From Aspidiotus rigidus (lineage: Eukaryota; Arthropoda; Insecta; Hemiptera; Diaspididae), in contig JAVHKY010000030.1 in NCBI GenBank assembly GCA_035079385.1, positions 4,813,001 through 4,877,000 of the forward strand: a stretch of DNA of 64,000 nucleotides, given 5' to 3'. The notes under the pieces are model-generated. The model saw only the letters and a list, made by a program, of their open reading frames with translations, had not been told where the DNA came from and ran no database searches. This document shows positions 10,676-21,610 of the stretch, piece after piece. Each line of letters starts with the position of its first letter. Position 1 is the stretch's first letter. The position numbers and the translations under genes were made by a program.

Positions 10676-12158
10676 ATGAGAAGTTTTCTTCCTTTCATTG
10701 TGCTAACGTTTGTTTTGATCGCTATTCCATCAGAAGAAATTGTCGCCCAATTCAATTCTATTAATTGTCGTGGAATAACTGCAAATATTTTGTATAAACG
10801 AGCGAGAGATGCGTACCAACGAAACCGTAATTTAGGTACGAGAAAAGAAACTACAAAAAACTGATTTCTCAATATGTCTTGATTGTGTTTGTACATCTGA
10901 AATCGTATTTTCTGATCTAAATATCGTTCGACGTGATTGTATTCTAGGGCGTGTGTCTCAAAATGAGTTATTACTCGATCTGGCAACCAAAAATGATATT
11001 TGTTCATCCATTATGGCTCGTTCCATTGAATTTGGTAAGGATACTCTGAGTGGTATTGGAGAAGTCGCGGAGGCAGTGAATGCTGCGGGACAACCACTCT
11101 CGACAGACAATCTTTCCCCTTTCGATAAGCAAATTTTTCTCTGCCACATAGCTCAAAATTCATTTCTTCTTATGCAAGCGAAGAAATCTGAGAAATTTAT
11201 CAAAAGAGGTATCATTTATGCTCCGGGATACGTTAATGAAGATGATGAATTACTTCAGTTAATGATGGTTTATGATTACAACTTCAAGGCATATTCGGAA
11301 AGTGTTTTCATGTGTAAAAGGCAAATTGACGAAAGTGATACTCACATATTTTTCGTTTCAAAAGAGTACAATGTGAATTTTTTCTCTGATTTTCTCACCA
11401 ATCCAATCGCTGCTCGATTCATCTTTTCTGACGATAGGTGTTTGCTTGCGATAGCGGTGGAACCAGGTACGGTGATAAACTCGTACTCTCAAGAAGACGT
11501 CGAAAAACTCTACTTGGATAGAAGAAAAGGAAAAAAGCCAGGTAAACTTCACTCTTCTTCTCCTCTGGAGATAAATTGAACTGGAATTTTGACAATTTTA
11601 CGGATGAAGTTGCAGGAATCGAGGGTACTAAATATACTAGCAATATCTATGACTTTCAATTAAAGTCTCTTCTACCTGAATGTATGGAGACGTCACACCA
11701 TAGATTTAGCTCTTTGTAAAGAATGGGTTTGAAAATTGTGATTTTAATTTTTAGCAAGTTTCGCTTCAGAAGATCCCATTTGTCAGTTGCGGGAGCATGA
11801 AACGTTCAGATTATGCGGATTGATTTTCAACTCAAAATACATTCAGGATCGGTTCAAGATCCGATTCCCTGCCAGCTATAGTGTGGTTAGAGACTACAAA
11901 TGCCAAATGAAGACTATCTCATTTTTGGAACTGCGACAAGGACCCAAAAACTTATACCAGGAGTGGGTGGCGCTTTGCTACATGTCTTATGTACCTTTTC
12001 GCCATAATCCGGACCCTAACTTGACGTATTACGTTTCGCGAGCTTATAATTCTGATACAAAGAATACAATAAGCACTAATGATATATTTCTTTATAAAGA
12101 AGGAAATTACGAACAAATTTATTTGATAAATACTTTCACAAATATAAGATTAGGTTGA
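10676..12158 (+). CDS. Secreted protein of unknown function, 385 aa, three exons
   Basis: Exons 10676-10835, 10948-11541 and 11755-12158 join in frame, both introns in phase 1 and only 112 and 213 bp long. The ATG at 10676 has A at -3 and opens a signal peptide: Arg near the start, a hydrophobic core FIVLTFVLIAI, then a small-residue cleavage region near IVAQF. The mature chain has no transmembrane segment. It has several cysteines (NCRG, NDICSS, FLCHI, VFMCKR, DDRCLL, PICQL, RLCGL, YKCQM, VALCYM), so disulphides are likely. The first mature stretch (FNSINCRG) and the last exon (DPICQL to RLCGLIFNS) look loosely alike and may be related modules. I do not recognise the family. A salivary or haemolymph protein is possible but inferred only from secretion. 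AATAAA at 12181-12186, 23 bases after TGA, supports the 3' end. Confidence 0.8.
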
Positions 12159-12180
12159 AGAAAATTTGAAGGTTTTGTGA

Positions 12181-12186
12181 AATAAA
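12181..12186 (+). promoter_or_regulatory. Poly(A) signal of the 385-aa secreted gene
   Basis: AATAAA hexamer 23 bases downstream of the TGA at 12156-12158. The close spacing implies a very short 3' UTR. Confidence 0.6.
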
Positions 12187-14201
12187 GAAGTTGTATACTT
12201 GACGCCAAGTCTCGACTTCGATGGGTACGTATGGAGAAGGGGACTTCGTTGTAGTCTGTGATTCCAAAAAGGATAGAATTCTGGCCTTGTTCTTGGTCAT
12301 TGATGACTGTATGTATGCAAAAGAGAAGAGGTTGTGATTTAGTTGAGGATCTTGAACGGGATTTGATTTCCGAACTGCGTACATGAATAGTTGGACTTCG
12401 GAAAATTTCAGCATCCACTTCGCGATGTCCCGAAGTCTTGTTAATTTATTATTCTAGCCTTGGGCTAAGAAATACTGGTGGAGTGATTACTTCAGCTGTA
12501 GTTAGCCCCTAGAAACTCCTGTTGATGACATCATGAGGTAGACGTGGCCTTGACCTATTTTCGATAACGTCATCTACAAAATACGATCTTTATTTTTGAC
12601 CCTTTTTTTTTCCCCGTGTGGAAATGAAGAAACTTTGCCAATTCAAAATTAAGCAAATGATATAAACTTGATACTTTTTCGATCTATTATTTCTCAATTA
12701 AATGGAAGAAGAAAAAATGTTTCGCTCGGTTAATTTCTGTATACAAACTCAGTATTATTATTTTTTTTTTCTTAAATTTTTCGTAATACTGAAATATCCC
12801 GTATAATACGATACGAATTTGTTACCTTCGAATGATTTTTGTACTGTTTTTGCTCGTCAAATATTTACTTTTCTGCTGCATCGTTTGTATAAAATGAAAT
12901 ATTCTCTCTTCCTGTAACTTCATGAACTGTAAACTGACTTGAGAGAACGTTTCTCTCTCGCGTGGTTTAGGTTAGATGTATATCCATCGTCCCAAGAATA
13001 CGATTTTCGCTATTTCTTCTCAATATCAACAAATAGCTTCGCATCCGATGAAAATTACACGGCGTCTGTCTTACGTTTTTCTGATGTGTTATTGTAATCC
13101 CTATTTTACATTTCCCGTAGAACTTCAAGAAAGGAACCTAGCATCGGTTCAGATATCGTCATGAATTGATTTCTCCAACTGTCTACCTACGTAGATTGAA
13201 ATTATTAAATCTTTTTTGTGGACGATGATGTTCGACAAGACTATCATTCGACGTATGTCAGTTTTGAAACAATTAGTATGGTGGTTGATATTTAAAATAC
13301 TGCCGTTTATTTTAGATTGAAAGTAATGCATTTCAATATTATTGAAGACAAATTGTGAACGCAAACTTTGCAATGGCAGCGAAGAGGCCGCGCGCCTCGC
13401 GGCCCCATGGAAAACAGCTGGTCTTATTTCTGTTTTCTTTGTCTTTAAGTGAGTAGAAGTATTAGGCCTCTGAAATCTACAAGATCGATTGAGATTGTTT
13501 GTAAAGTCTTGGTGGAAGAAGAACGTGAGGCTTACAAAGAAAGCTCAAAGAAGGAAGTTGCTCTTAGGGAGGCATTTGGCCACGTGAGAGTGAATATTGA
13601 TGTGCTTAGCAATCTGTATACCTCAGTACATGGAATATTTATCATGTTGTACAATACGGAACAGTAAATATATCTGCTGAAGGCTCTCTCTGAACTCAAT
13701 CTACCTAGTCTAGAAAAATTCCCATAATCTAACCTAGACAAATTCTTCTAACTTCGGTTGATGATATCATCCCCATGTTCCGTTCTCAAGTTCTTCAGGT
13801 TGTCGATTGAAAATATTTCAAGTCTCTGGAAATTTTCCCGACAATGATGACGTCATCAAAGTTGGACGCGCTCGCGCTGTCCCCCAACAAAAGAGATAGT
13901 GAGTTCCCCATTAGAAAAGAGTTGCAGTAATATACACATAATATGATTTTGTGACATAAGGCGATACAAAATGCTTCAAAGGAATCTAAACTAGAATTCC
14001 TCATAAAAAGTTTTTTGTTGAAATTTTCAACCTTGATCAGATAGATACGAGGTTACGGTGAGAAGAGCTGATGAAGACTGATGTGACGTCGACGAGGAAG
14101 AAACCGACTATTTAATAATCATAATCTTAGATTTAAGGTCGAAGGCCCGAAACATGACTCTGTTCATTCTCAAACAGCATCTTTGTTGTAAATGAATGAT
14201 A
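12187..14201. other. Intergenic DNA with one GC palindrome
   Basis: No gene is supported. A 7-bp GC hairpin (GGCCGCG, loop CGCCT, CGCGGCC at 13386-13404) stands out in AT-rich DNA. An open frame at 13449-13667 would encode a charged helix but has no start context or splice support. A 12-bp palindrome GATGACGTCATC lies at 13846-13857. Confidence 0.5.
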
Positions 14202-14357
14202 CAGTGGTGTAGCGAGAGGGATCAAAGGGGTAGGACCCTCCTCCAAGACAGATGAAATATCACATTTTTTTCTAAATAATTATTCCACAAATTTTTTGTG
14301 ACATTTCTCCCACTTTTTCTTCAACCCCTCCAGAAAATTTTTCTGGCCACGCCACTG
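14202..14357. mobile_element. hAT-like MITE of the CAGTGGCGTAGC family
   Basis: This 156-bp element starts CAGTGGTGTAGC and ends GGCCACGCCACTG, which are inverted repeats. Flanking octamers GAATGATA and GAATGTTG match at 6 of 8 positions, consistent with a decayed 8-bp target duplication as made by hAT transposases. A reverse-oriented relative lies at 20544-20706, and other partial relatives occur at 35726 and 49762. Confidence 0.75.
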
Positions 14358-15135
14358 GAATGTTGTACATGAGATGCTACATTTTTCTCCTTTCTACACT
14401 TTATGAAGCCACCAAACCTATTCTAGTCTGTTGTGATTTAATTTTTTCAAACTTTCATTCTACTAACAAATTGTTTTTCGAGTATGACTTGATCCATTTT
14501 ACTAATGAAGAAATACTCGTAATTTATTCACCATCTTCAAGTACAATGATTGTCTATCAAAGAACGGTGGTCATGTTTGTTGTATTCTCATGAAGGAGTA
14601 TAGCCGGATGAGATTTTGAGAAATGTCTCAAACGAAATCAAATCCCGAGCTTGATTTAGAATGGCACGACGTCTAAAACACGCGCCTGTTCTAATTTTCA
14701 GACCGTTAGCTCATCACAGTAGCGCTGAGGTAATAAAAAGAAAAAAATTTCACTTTAAAAATTGGGGAAAATTCGGTAAGTTTTTTTTTAATCCATGTCG
14801 ATCATCCTTGTGTGTTGAAAGGTGCATCTAGCGCTCTCTGTGCCAATATTCGACTTCCGGGATCGATTTTAAGATTTTAAAATGCGATAAAATCAACGTA
14901 GAAAATCCGTTCCAGACCAGATTTTTTGAATATGAGGAGTTACATCTGTTTACATGCTCGATATGTCGTAGGATTCCAAAAAAATAGTCACAGAATTCTC
15001 TGGAAATTGTAAAGTTCTTGGGAGGGTGGAACTTGGAAAATATCTTCGTTTTAAACCTGAGTAAAGGATTAAAAAAGAAGATAATGAACGAGGTAACAGA
15101 ATTTATTCAAAACAATCAGAACTCTGAAATCGTTG

Positions 15136-15203
15136 GCTGCTTTACTACTCGAATGGTATACAAAACCATTGCTCGCAACCTTGTCTGCGAGTAGTAAAGC
15201 AGC
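15136..15203. repeat. Hairpin with 16-bp perfect arms
   Basis: GCTGCTTTACTACTCG at 15136-15151 is exactly complementary to CGAGTAGTAAAGCAGC at 15188-15203, separated by 36 bases that contain a smaller AATGGT/ACCATT pair. Possible hairpin transcript or remnant of an inverted-repeat element. Confidence 0.7.
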
Positions 15204-15245
15204 ACAACTCTTGCTCTGCGACACTTCGCGAGAAAAAAGAGAAAA

Positions 15246-15485
15246 AATAAATAAATAAATAAATAAATAAATAACAAAAATGAGAGAGCGAAACAACAAA
15301 AATTAACAAATTAACAAAGAAAAAAACGTACAAAGGGGTAACTAAATATAAGTGGTAACAAGCCTTATCTAACAAAACAAAATGAAGAAACTTACAAATA
15401 AAATTCTGAAAATTGAAGGAAGAATAAAATTTATAAACAAACAACAATTTAAAACAAAAAAAAAGTTAAAACTTGAGAAAAAAGA

Positions 15486-15520
<35 letters not shown>
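15246..15520. repeat. Two AAAT microsatellites
   Basis: Uninterrupted (ATAA)n runs at about 15246-15274 and 15485-15520, with A-rich DNA between and after them. Confidence 0.9.
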
Positions 15521-16262
15521 CTAAAACTAAGAAAGAAATAAAAAAACAACGAAACTTAAATTCCTGATTCAAAACTTTGAGAATAAAAGAAAAGATAGTA
15601 AAACTTATGAAAATAAATAAAACAGAAGAAATAATGAATAAAAGTAATGAATGAATGAATAAATAAAATGAGTAAAATAAAAATTTACAAGTCTCCTTTG
15701 GCCTCCTTCAACATCTTATACTTCTCCTTGATTCTGGCCACTTCTTTCGTCAGGAATTCACCAAAGTTCCTTCTCTTTCCATTCTTCCTCCAGTTTTTGG
15801 TTCTCCTTCTCTTTCCATAAAAACGTGTGTTAGAGATTAAGCTTCTCATTATTTGGATTCCGTCCCGAAATTAAATTGATTCCTATTTAAAATCTATTTC
15901 ATAATTCTGAGAAGTTGGCCAAAAAATTCTTCACGCGCCAAGAAGCTCTTGAGAGGGTAGAAATACTTTCAACATGTAGAGAAAAGTATACTTCTTATTT
16001 CTCAAATCCCCTTAGTTCCTAAATTGGATCGATTTTTTCTTTGAGTTCAGGAAAGATATGCGAAAATTCCGTACAAGTTAAAAAGTTCTAGAGAGTGTAG
16101 AAACTGGAAAATATGGGTTTTCGTAACTTGCGTTCTTGTTTTTTATAGGCGTGGTTCCGGTCTTGAATGAGATTGATTGCCAAAGAGAAAACTCACGGGT
16201 TCTTTAACGGAGTTGAACAAGGGGTGGCAGGGAACCTGTTTTATGGGGCACATGAAAAATGT

Positions 16263-16421
16263 AGATTGTGACGTCACAAGGCTGACCTATGACGTCATTA
16301 AATTTTGGAGTCACAGTCTCCGCCTCCAAGCTTTATATGATAGAGGGAGAGGGATTTGGAAAACAAACTGATCTATGACGTCATCAGATTGTGACGTCAC
16401 AAGGCTAACCTATGACGTAAT
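16263..16421. promoter_or_regulatory. Cluster of CRE-like TGACGTCA palindromes on a duplicated 36-bp unit
   Basis: Four perfect TGACGTCA sites (16269, 16290, 16376, 16392) and one TGACGTAA (16413) fall within 152 bp. The segments 16263-16298 and 16386-16421 are near-identical copies 123 bp apart, each with two sites. TGACGTCA is the classical CREB/ATF binding palindrome. Whether these act as such is unknown, since no gene is near. Confidence 0.5.
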
Positions 16422-16429
16422 AGGCTCTG

Positions 16430-16640
16430 GCCGCCAAGCTATATATTATAGGAGGACTTACAATATGATAGGAAGAAGACTTAGAAAAATTTTCTTTCTC
16501 AAGCTGTACGTGATAGAGGGGGGGGGGGGGGTCGGACTTGGAAAAATTCGACTCTCGTGCTATATTGAAAAAATTTCCACTCTTGACCTCAGAGGTATAT
16601 TGATAGGAGACTTAGAAAATTTCCGAGCTCCAATTTTCGC
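16430..16640 (+). repeat. Degenerate minisatellite, 44-60 bp units
   Basis: Repeated units built around GGACTTGGAAAAATTCGAC followed by a CTATAT-containing stretch and a G-rich tract (a 12-G run near 16520). The same unit family recurs, in both orientations, at about 50590-51110, 53500-53830, 56120-56710 and 61390-61560. Open frames through it are not coding. Confidence 0.6.
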
Positions 16641-18799
16641 CGGACGATCATTTGCAGAGTTTGCCGAGTTTGAAGAGAGGGAAGAAATCATTTTCAGGTT
16701 TCCTAAGGCTCTGGAAACAGCAAAGGTCGAACGATGGAATGTGGACTTGAATTTTCTTGGTGTACGTATGTTTATCTCTCGGTATTCCGACTCCAATGCA
16801 ATAAAATCAAGCTAAGAATGTTTCGTACGCGGATTCTCTATACAGATCACATATCACTAACATCTTTACGAGGGTTTAACCGCCTCATTTTACTTGTGCG
16901 CTTCGATAGTACGTATCGTCATCGTAGATTAATAATATCATCATCCATTTCATCTGCATTTCAAAGGTTCATTCACAATGACGTCTTCCCACATTTACCT
17001 TTATTCATCACGCTGTCTATACATAGTAAGAATTCATCGGATAAAATGTACATTTTCCTCATTACTACCACCTACGCCTATACGTTTACGAAAACCAATC
17101 TTTTTGAAAATAATGTTACCATTTATTAATTATTTATTCGCGTTTTTCATTACCGGTATGATAATTCTTCTGTTCTGTTTCTTACTATTTAATTATAATT
17201 GTATTCGATTAGCTGTTTGTACCGTGTAAGATCTCGTATTGGGCCTTTTTTTTTTCTTTTTTTCATTATTTTCATTCTCATTAGACGTAAGATTAAGTAT
17301 CATGTTTCCGTTTTTCTTCTCAACCTTATATTTGGTGTTGCTCATTTTTATTAATGCGATATACATGTATGACGTACCCTCATTGTCTAGCCTTCACACT
17401 GACATAATACTTACTTATGCGCCCGCAGATGACATATTGAGCTATACCACAAAAATATGTAATTCAGAAAAAAAAACATAATATATAAACTATGTTTTAT
17501 TTTTTGTTGACTATCAAATTGGACTTCATATCAATCAACGAGCATGTACCAAATGAAAATGTGTATGAAACGATACTCGTCTTCTTAAGACTCGTGTAAA
17601 TACTTTCATACGATGTATTGTGTTACGATTAATTCTTGAAGAATAATGTAATAAAAACAATGTCAATATTGATTTCAAAGAAAACAGGTATTCTTCCTTT
17701 CATTTTAGCATTTTATATATTTTTGAGATTGGGACTACTCTTGGAAAAACCGTCACGATTTTCCGATGGTTTCTGCCTGGGGTTACTCCAGAGAAAATCG
17801 TCACATGTTTTTGTCACGTTTGATGACGTCATCAGGGAAGTTCTGAACGTGATTCGAGTTTAGGCTTGAGTCTTAAGTGAGCGTTCGTGACAGAAAGTTT
17901 TGAGATCTAATTTCTGGTATTGTTACATCCTCAGTCTCCATTTTGTTAGTACCGAGAGGAAAAAAGTTTATTGAAATTCCCGCAATACTACAATGTTATT
18001 TTAAAATTTTGAGGAAGGTTACAATGGAGGAAACATATAGAAAACAACAGTATCATGTTGCGAGTATTTTTGGAGAAAATAATCTTGTAATTGTTGATAG
18101 CCATGAAATATGATCAAGATGTATCTCATCACCCGCTGGCGACATCAATACAGACCTGTGCTCTGACTCAGTCTTGGTATTCAGCCTACTACTAGTTTAA
18201 GACTAGTATAATTTTTTTTTTTTTTTATAAATATGGAACTTGAAATTATTTTGATTCAAATCCATTGCATGTATAGATATGTATCATGGCTCCATCCCCT
18301 CTTGTCCTCTAGAATTGTCAATTTTTTGAAGAACTGCATGAAAAGTCAACTTCTCTGACTTCATATTCAAACGAAATAATGAACATGATAATGGAATTCA
18401 TTCTCAAAGAAGCCAGGAACCAAAAACTAATAAACATTAAGGACATTGAAAAATGTTCCAAGCTTTTTCCACAATTCTGACAAGGTAGACAAGCGCAAGT
18501 CAAAAATTTTAGTAAGGAATAAAGTATGGTTTGATTCAACATTTACTGTGCCTATTGCCTGCGGCTGTTGATGCAAGTAATAAGAATTTTCCTGAAAAAT
18601 GTTACTAAAAGATGCAATTTACGGGACAAAAAGGAGGATTTTCTCAAATTTTCATCATTTCCAGAGCGTTACTGCGCCTAGATAATTTTTTGCATTATTT
18701 TTTACGGATTTCACAGGTAATTTTACATAGGAATCAATGTACTTTGAATGGAGATTAGCAAAAATCGAAGCTTTACTCGTAGTACAGTGGCAAACTGTG
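16641..18799. other. Gene-free AT-rich stretch
   Basis: No gene or clear element is seen. A 12-bp GATGACGTCATC palindrome occurs at 17822-17833, identical to the one at 13846. About 18640-18790 resembles the satellite-like unit found in the 25-27 kb array. Confidence 0.55.
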
Positions 18800-19885
18800 A
18801 ACTTTTAAGAAAAGATGGCTATTGATGATAGAAGCATGAAAATTGGTGTGGTTGCGATGATACCAAAAGAAAATTTTAGAGATGGAATTCGCTGTAAGAG
18901 AAGCGGGGGGCCAATTTTCGAGGTTCCATCCCCCCTATGTGAAAGTGGGGTGAGCAATTTCGGCGTCTTTGCGGTCGATTTTACATATTTTCATCCTTCT
19001 GAATACGATTATGTAATTCTTTTCAAGATCCGATCACAAGAAGTGCCCCAAATTTCAAATTAAAAATTTCCATATTTTCCAATTTTTGCAAAAAATACGT
19101 AAAATAACGGTTTTTCTTCTCTAAACCAAATAATATTGTTTAGGATCAAATTTTTAGTATAATTTGCGAGTATTGGAGGTCAAATTTGAGATTTCAACGT
19201 ATTATATGAGCTCTCTATGTCGACGTGTGGGGAAACAGGAGGTACCGCAAGTTGCCTAATTTCGAGGGTTTTCCATGTTTTTCACACGTTTTTTGGATAT
19301 TTTCATATTTTTGCATATAATGTGAGGGATTTAGAAGCATTAAAAATTGCAGATATGGTGACTGGAAACTTGAAACAATAAAGCTATGTGTCTTTGAGAC
19401 TTCCGCTCCACCTTGGTTGGTATTTAAGGAGTCACATAATAGGTTTTTTCCAAAATATATATTCGACAAATCTTCAGTATTAAGATAGATTTCAAAATTT
19501 CCAGGATAATGACCTCTCCTCAAAACAATGACCTATTGTGGAGATATAATACTATACTGACGCGAGATCCTTTTGGCCATTTTGCAGGGAGAGGGGGGGG
19601 GGATCCGGGGAAAAATTTTGATGGTAGAATTTTTGAGTGAAAAAAAATTGACTTCTTTTGTTCAAATTTTGGTCTCATTGGTCATAAAAAGCACTTCTTT
19701 ACAGTCAGAACACGACAAGAAGGACTACTCGACAGCGAGAGCATTTCTGTACAGTCGACGAATTTGAATTTCATCGCAATCGTTTGTCATTTGACTCGTT
19801 AATACACCCTCAAAGTCGCCGATAAACAATTGTATTTATATAATATGTCTACTATCGTCTTTGATGCAGCTTTGTCGGTCAGCAT

Positions 19886-20092
19886 ATGCAAAAAAGTCTG
19901 ACACCACCTATAGACGATGCGACTATCTGTAGCGATAACCGAGGTGTTACTTGTAGTGTACAAAAAAATCAAAGAGCGAATACCGTCTATGAAGCAACAC
20001 TTGTTAATCAAAAGGAATGCAATAATCACAGAACGATTGACCAGCTTTGTGACGAAAATGACCTCGTAGCACGGATTACTGTAGGTCTCTAA
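19886..20092 (+). CDS. Uncertain ORF, 68 aa, inside the foldback element
   Basis: Begins ATG CAA AAA and ends TAA. It encodes a soluble, cysteine-containing peptide (ATICSDN, VTCSVQ, KECNNH, QLCDEN) with a sequence TIDQLCDENDLVARI. A possible splice acceptor (GATGCAG) sits just upstream at 19868, and another cysteine-containing frame follows at 20157-20348 (ISCQYRQGCSTNSC). Together they might be exons of a captured or decayed gene. I do not recognise the protein, and a minus-strand frame covers the same DNA. Low confidence. Confidence 0.25.
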   Translation: MQKSLTPPIDDATICSDNRGVTCSVQKNQRANTVYEATLVNQKECNNHRTIDQLCDENDLVARITVGL

Positions 20093-20543
20093 AATGATTT
20101 TCACTGACGATTGGCTACAAACTTTTCTTTGGAATAATTTGTATAATAACCTCCAAATTATGAGTCATGAAATTTCTATGGCCCCAAGCATAATGCATCA
20201 AACTTCCACAACTTTAAGAGAGTTAATTTCTTGCCAATACCGCCAAGGTTGTTCAACAAATAGCTGTGTGGTTGTACCAAAAATAATCTTTATCAGCAAT
20301 ACCGCAGTTGCGAAATGGAACGAAGAAGAGGAGAGGGGTAGCGCGTGATCCTCATTCTAACACTGACTTTGGTAAGCCTTATTTTATCCTATTTGGTACT
20401 CAAACGGAAAACATGACTGTGTTTAGAGAATTCATTTTATTCAAATACGATGTCTCAAGTTCGTAAAAATAGGAAGTTTTTAAAGTTGGGGATGGACGCA
20501 GGGGTTAATTTCCTGAAAGGGGATTAAATTTAAATGTATTCTG

Positions 20544-20706
20544 CAGTGGCGTAGCCAGAAAATTTTTCTGGGAGTGATTGAAGGAAAAGTAGGAGAGAAG
20601 AAATGTTACAAAAATTTTTAGGAAGAATTGTTTAAAATAAGATGTGATATTTCATGTGTCTTAGGAGGAGTTCAACTCCTCTAATCCCCCTCGCCTCTCC
20701 ACCGAC
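20544..20706. mobile_element. MITE of the CAGTGGCGTAGC family, nested in foldback centre
   Basis: Starts CAGTGGCGTAGCCAGAAAAT and runs in reverse orientation relative to the copy at 14202-14357, sharing the core around AATTTTTCTGG and GATGTGATATTTCA. The far end (CTCTCCACCGACAC) is degraded. Confidence 0.7.
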
Positions 20707-21610
20707 ACTTTTGTATCTCCCTCCCCATCCCCTGAAAACAATAGAACAAAAAAGATATCAAAATTTGAACGAAAGAAGTCAATTTTTTTTTCATTCGAAA
20801 ATCCTACCATCAAAATTTTTTCCCGGATTCACCTCCCCTCCCCCCTGAAAAATGGTCAAAAGGATCTCGCGTACAAGAGGTCATTGTTTTGAGGAGAGGT
20901 TGTTCTCGTGGAAATGTTGATATCTATCTCAATACTGAAGATTTGTAGAATATATGTTCCAGAAAAAACCTATTATGTGACTCCTTAGGTGCCTACCAAG
21001 GTGGAGCGGAAGGCTCAAAGACACATAACTCCATTGTTTGAAGTTCCCAGTCACCATATCTGCAATTTTTAATGCTTCAAAATCCTCCACATTATGTACA
21101 AAGATGGAAATATTCAAAAAACGTGTGATAAACATGAAAGATCCTCGAAATTAGGCAACTCTCGGTACCTCCTGTTTCCCCACACGTCGACATAGAGAGC
21201 TCATATAATACGTTGAAATCTCAAATTTGACCTCCACTACTCGAAAATTATTCTAAAAATTTGATCCTGAACAATGTATTTGGTCTAGAGAAGAAAAACC
21301 GTTATTTTTACGTATTTTTTGCAAAAATTGGAAAATATGGAAATTTTTAATTTGAAATTTGGGGCACTTCTTGTGATCGGATCTGATTTACATATTCGTA
21401 TTCAAGAGGGTAACAATATGTAAAATCGACCCCAACGACGCCGAAATTGCTCACCCCACTTTCACACGGGGGGATGGAACCTCAGAAATTGGCCCCCCGC
21501 TTTTCTTATGGCGAATTTCGGAGGGCTCCCCATCTCTAAAATTTTCTTCTATTATCATTGCCCACCATACCAATTTTCATGCTTCTGTCATCACTAGCCA
21601 TTTGTTTGTA

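Larger units (their letters stand above)
14358..16260. other. Gene-free AT-rich stretch with microsatellites and hairpin
   Basis: No gene is supported. It contains a 16-bp inverted repeat (15136-15151 with 15188-15203) and two AAAT-type microsatellites, listed separately. Minus-strand open frames at 15069-15572 are made by the microsatellites. Confidence 0.6.
18800..21610. mobile_element. 2.8-kb foldback element, arms about 860 bp, unique 1.1-kb centre
   Basis: The left arm (about 18800-19670) and right arm (about 20755-21610) are reverse complements with moderate divergence. Matching anchors are GAAGCATGAAAATTGGT, GAAAGTGGGGTGAGCAATTT, GTGGGGAAACAGGAGGTACC and CCATCAAAATTTTTTCCC with their complements. 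The centre (about 19671-20754) contains non-repeat DNA with short open frames and a nested MITE. No transposase is seen. Such structures are known as foldback or long-TIR non-autonomous elements. A palindromic duplication is an alternative. Confidence 0.8.

Noticed and set aside
15136..15203. miRNA precursor
   Set aside because: The stem is only 16 bp with a 36-base loop, and neighbouring DNA is low-complexity. It is kept only as a hairpin.
16375..16815. 146-residue open frame
   Set aside because: It crosses the CRE duplication, a G-run and minisatellite units. No protein signature.
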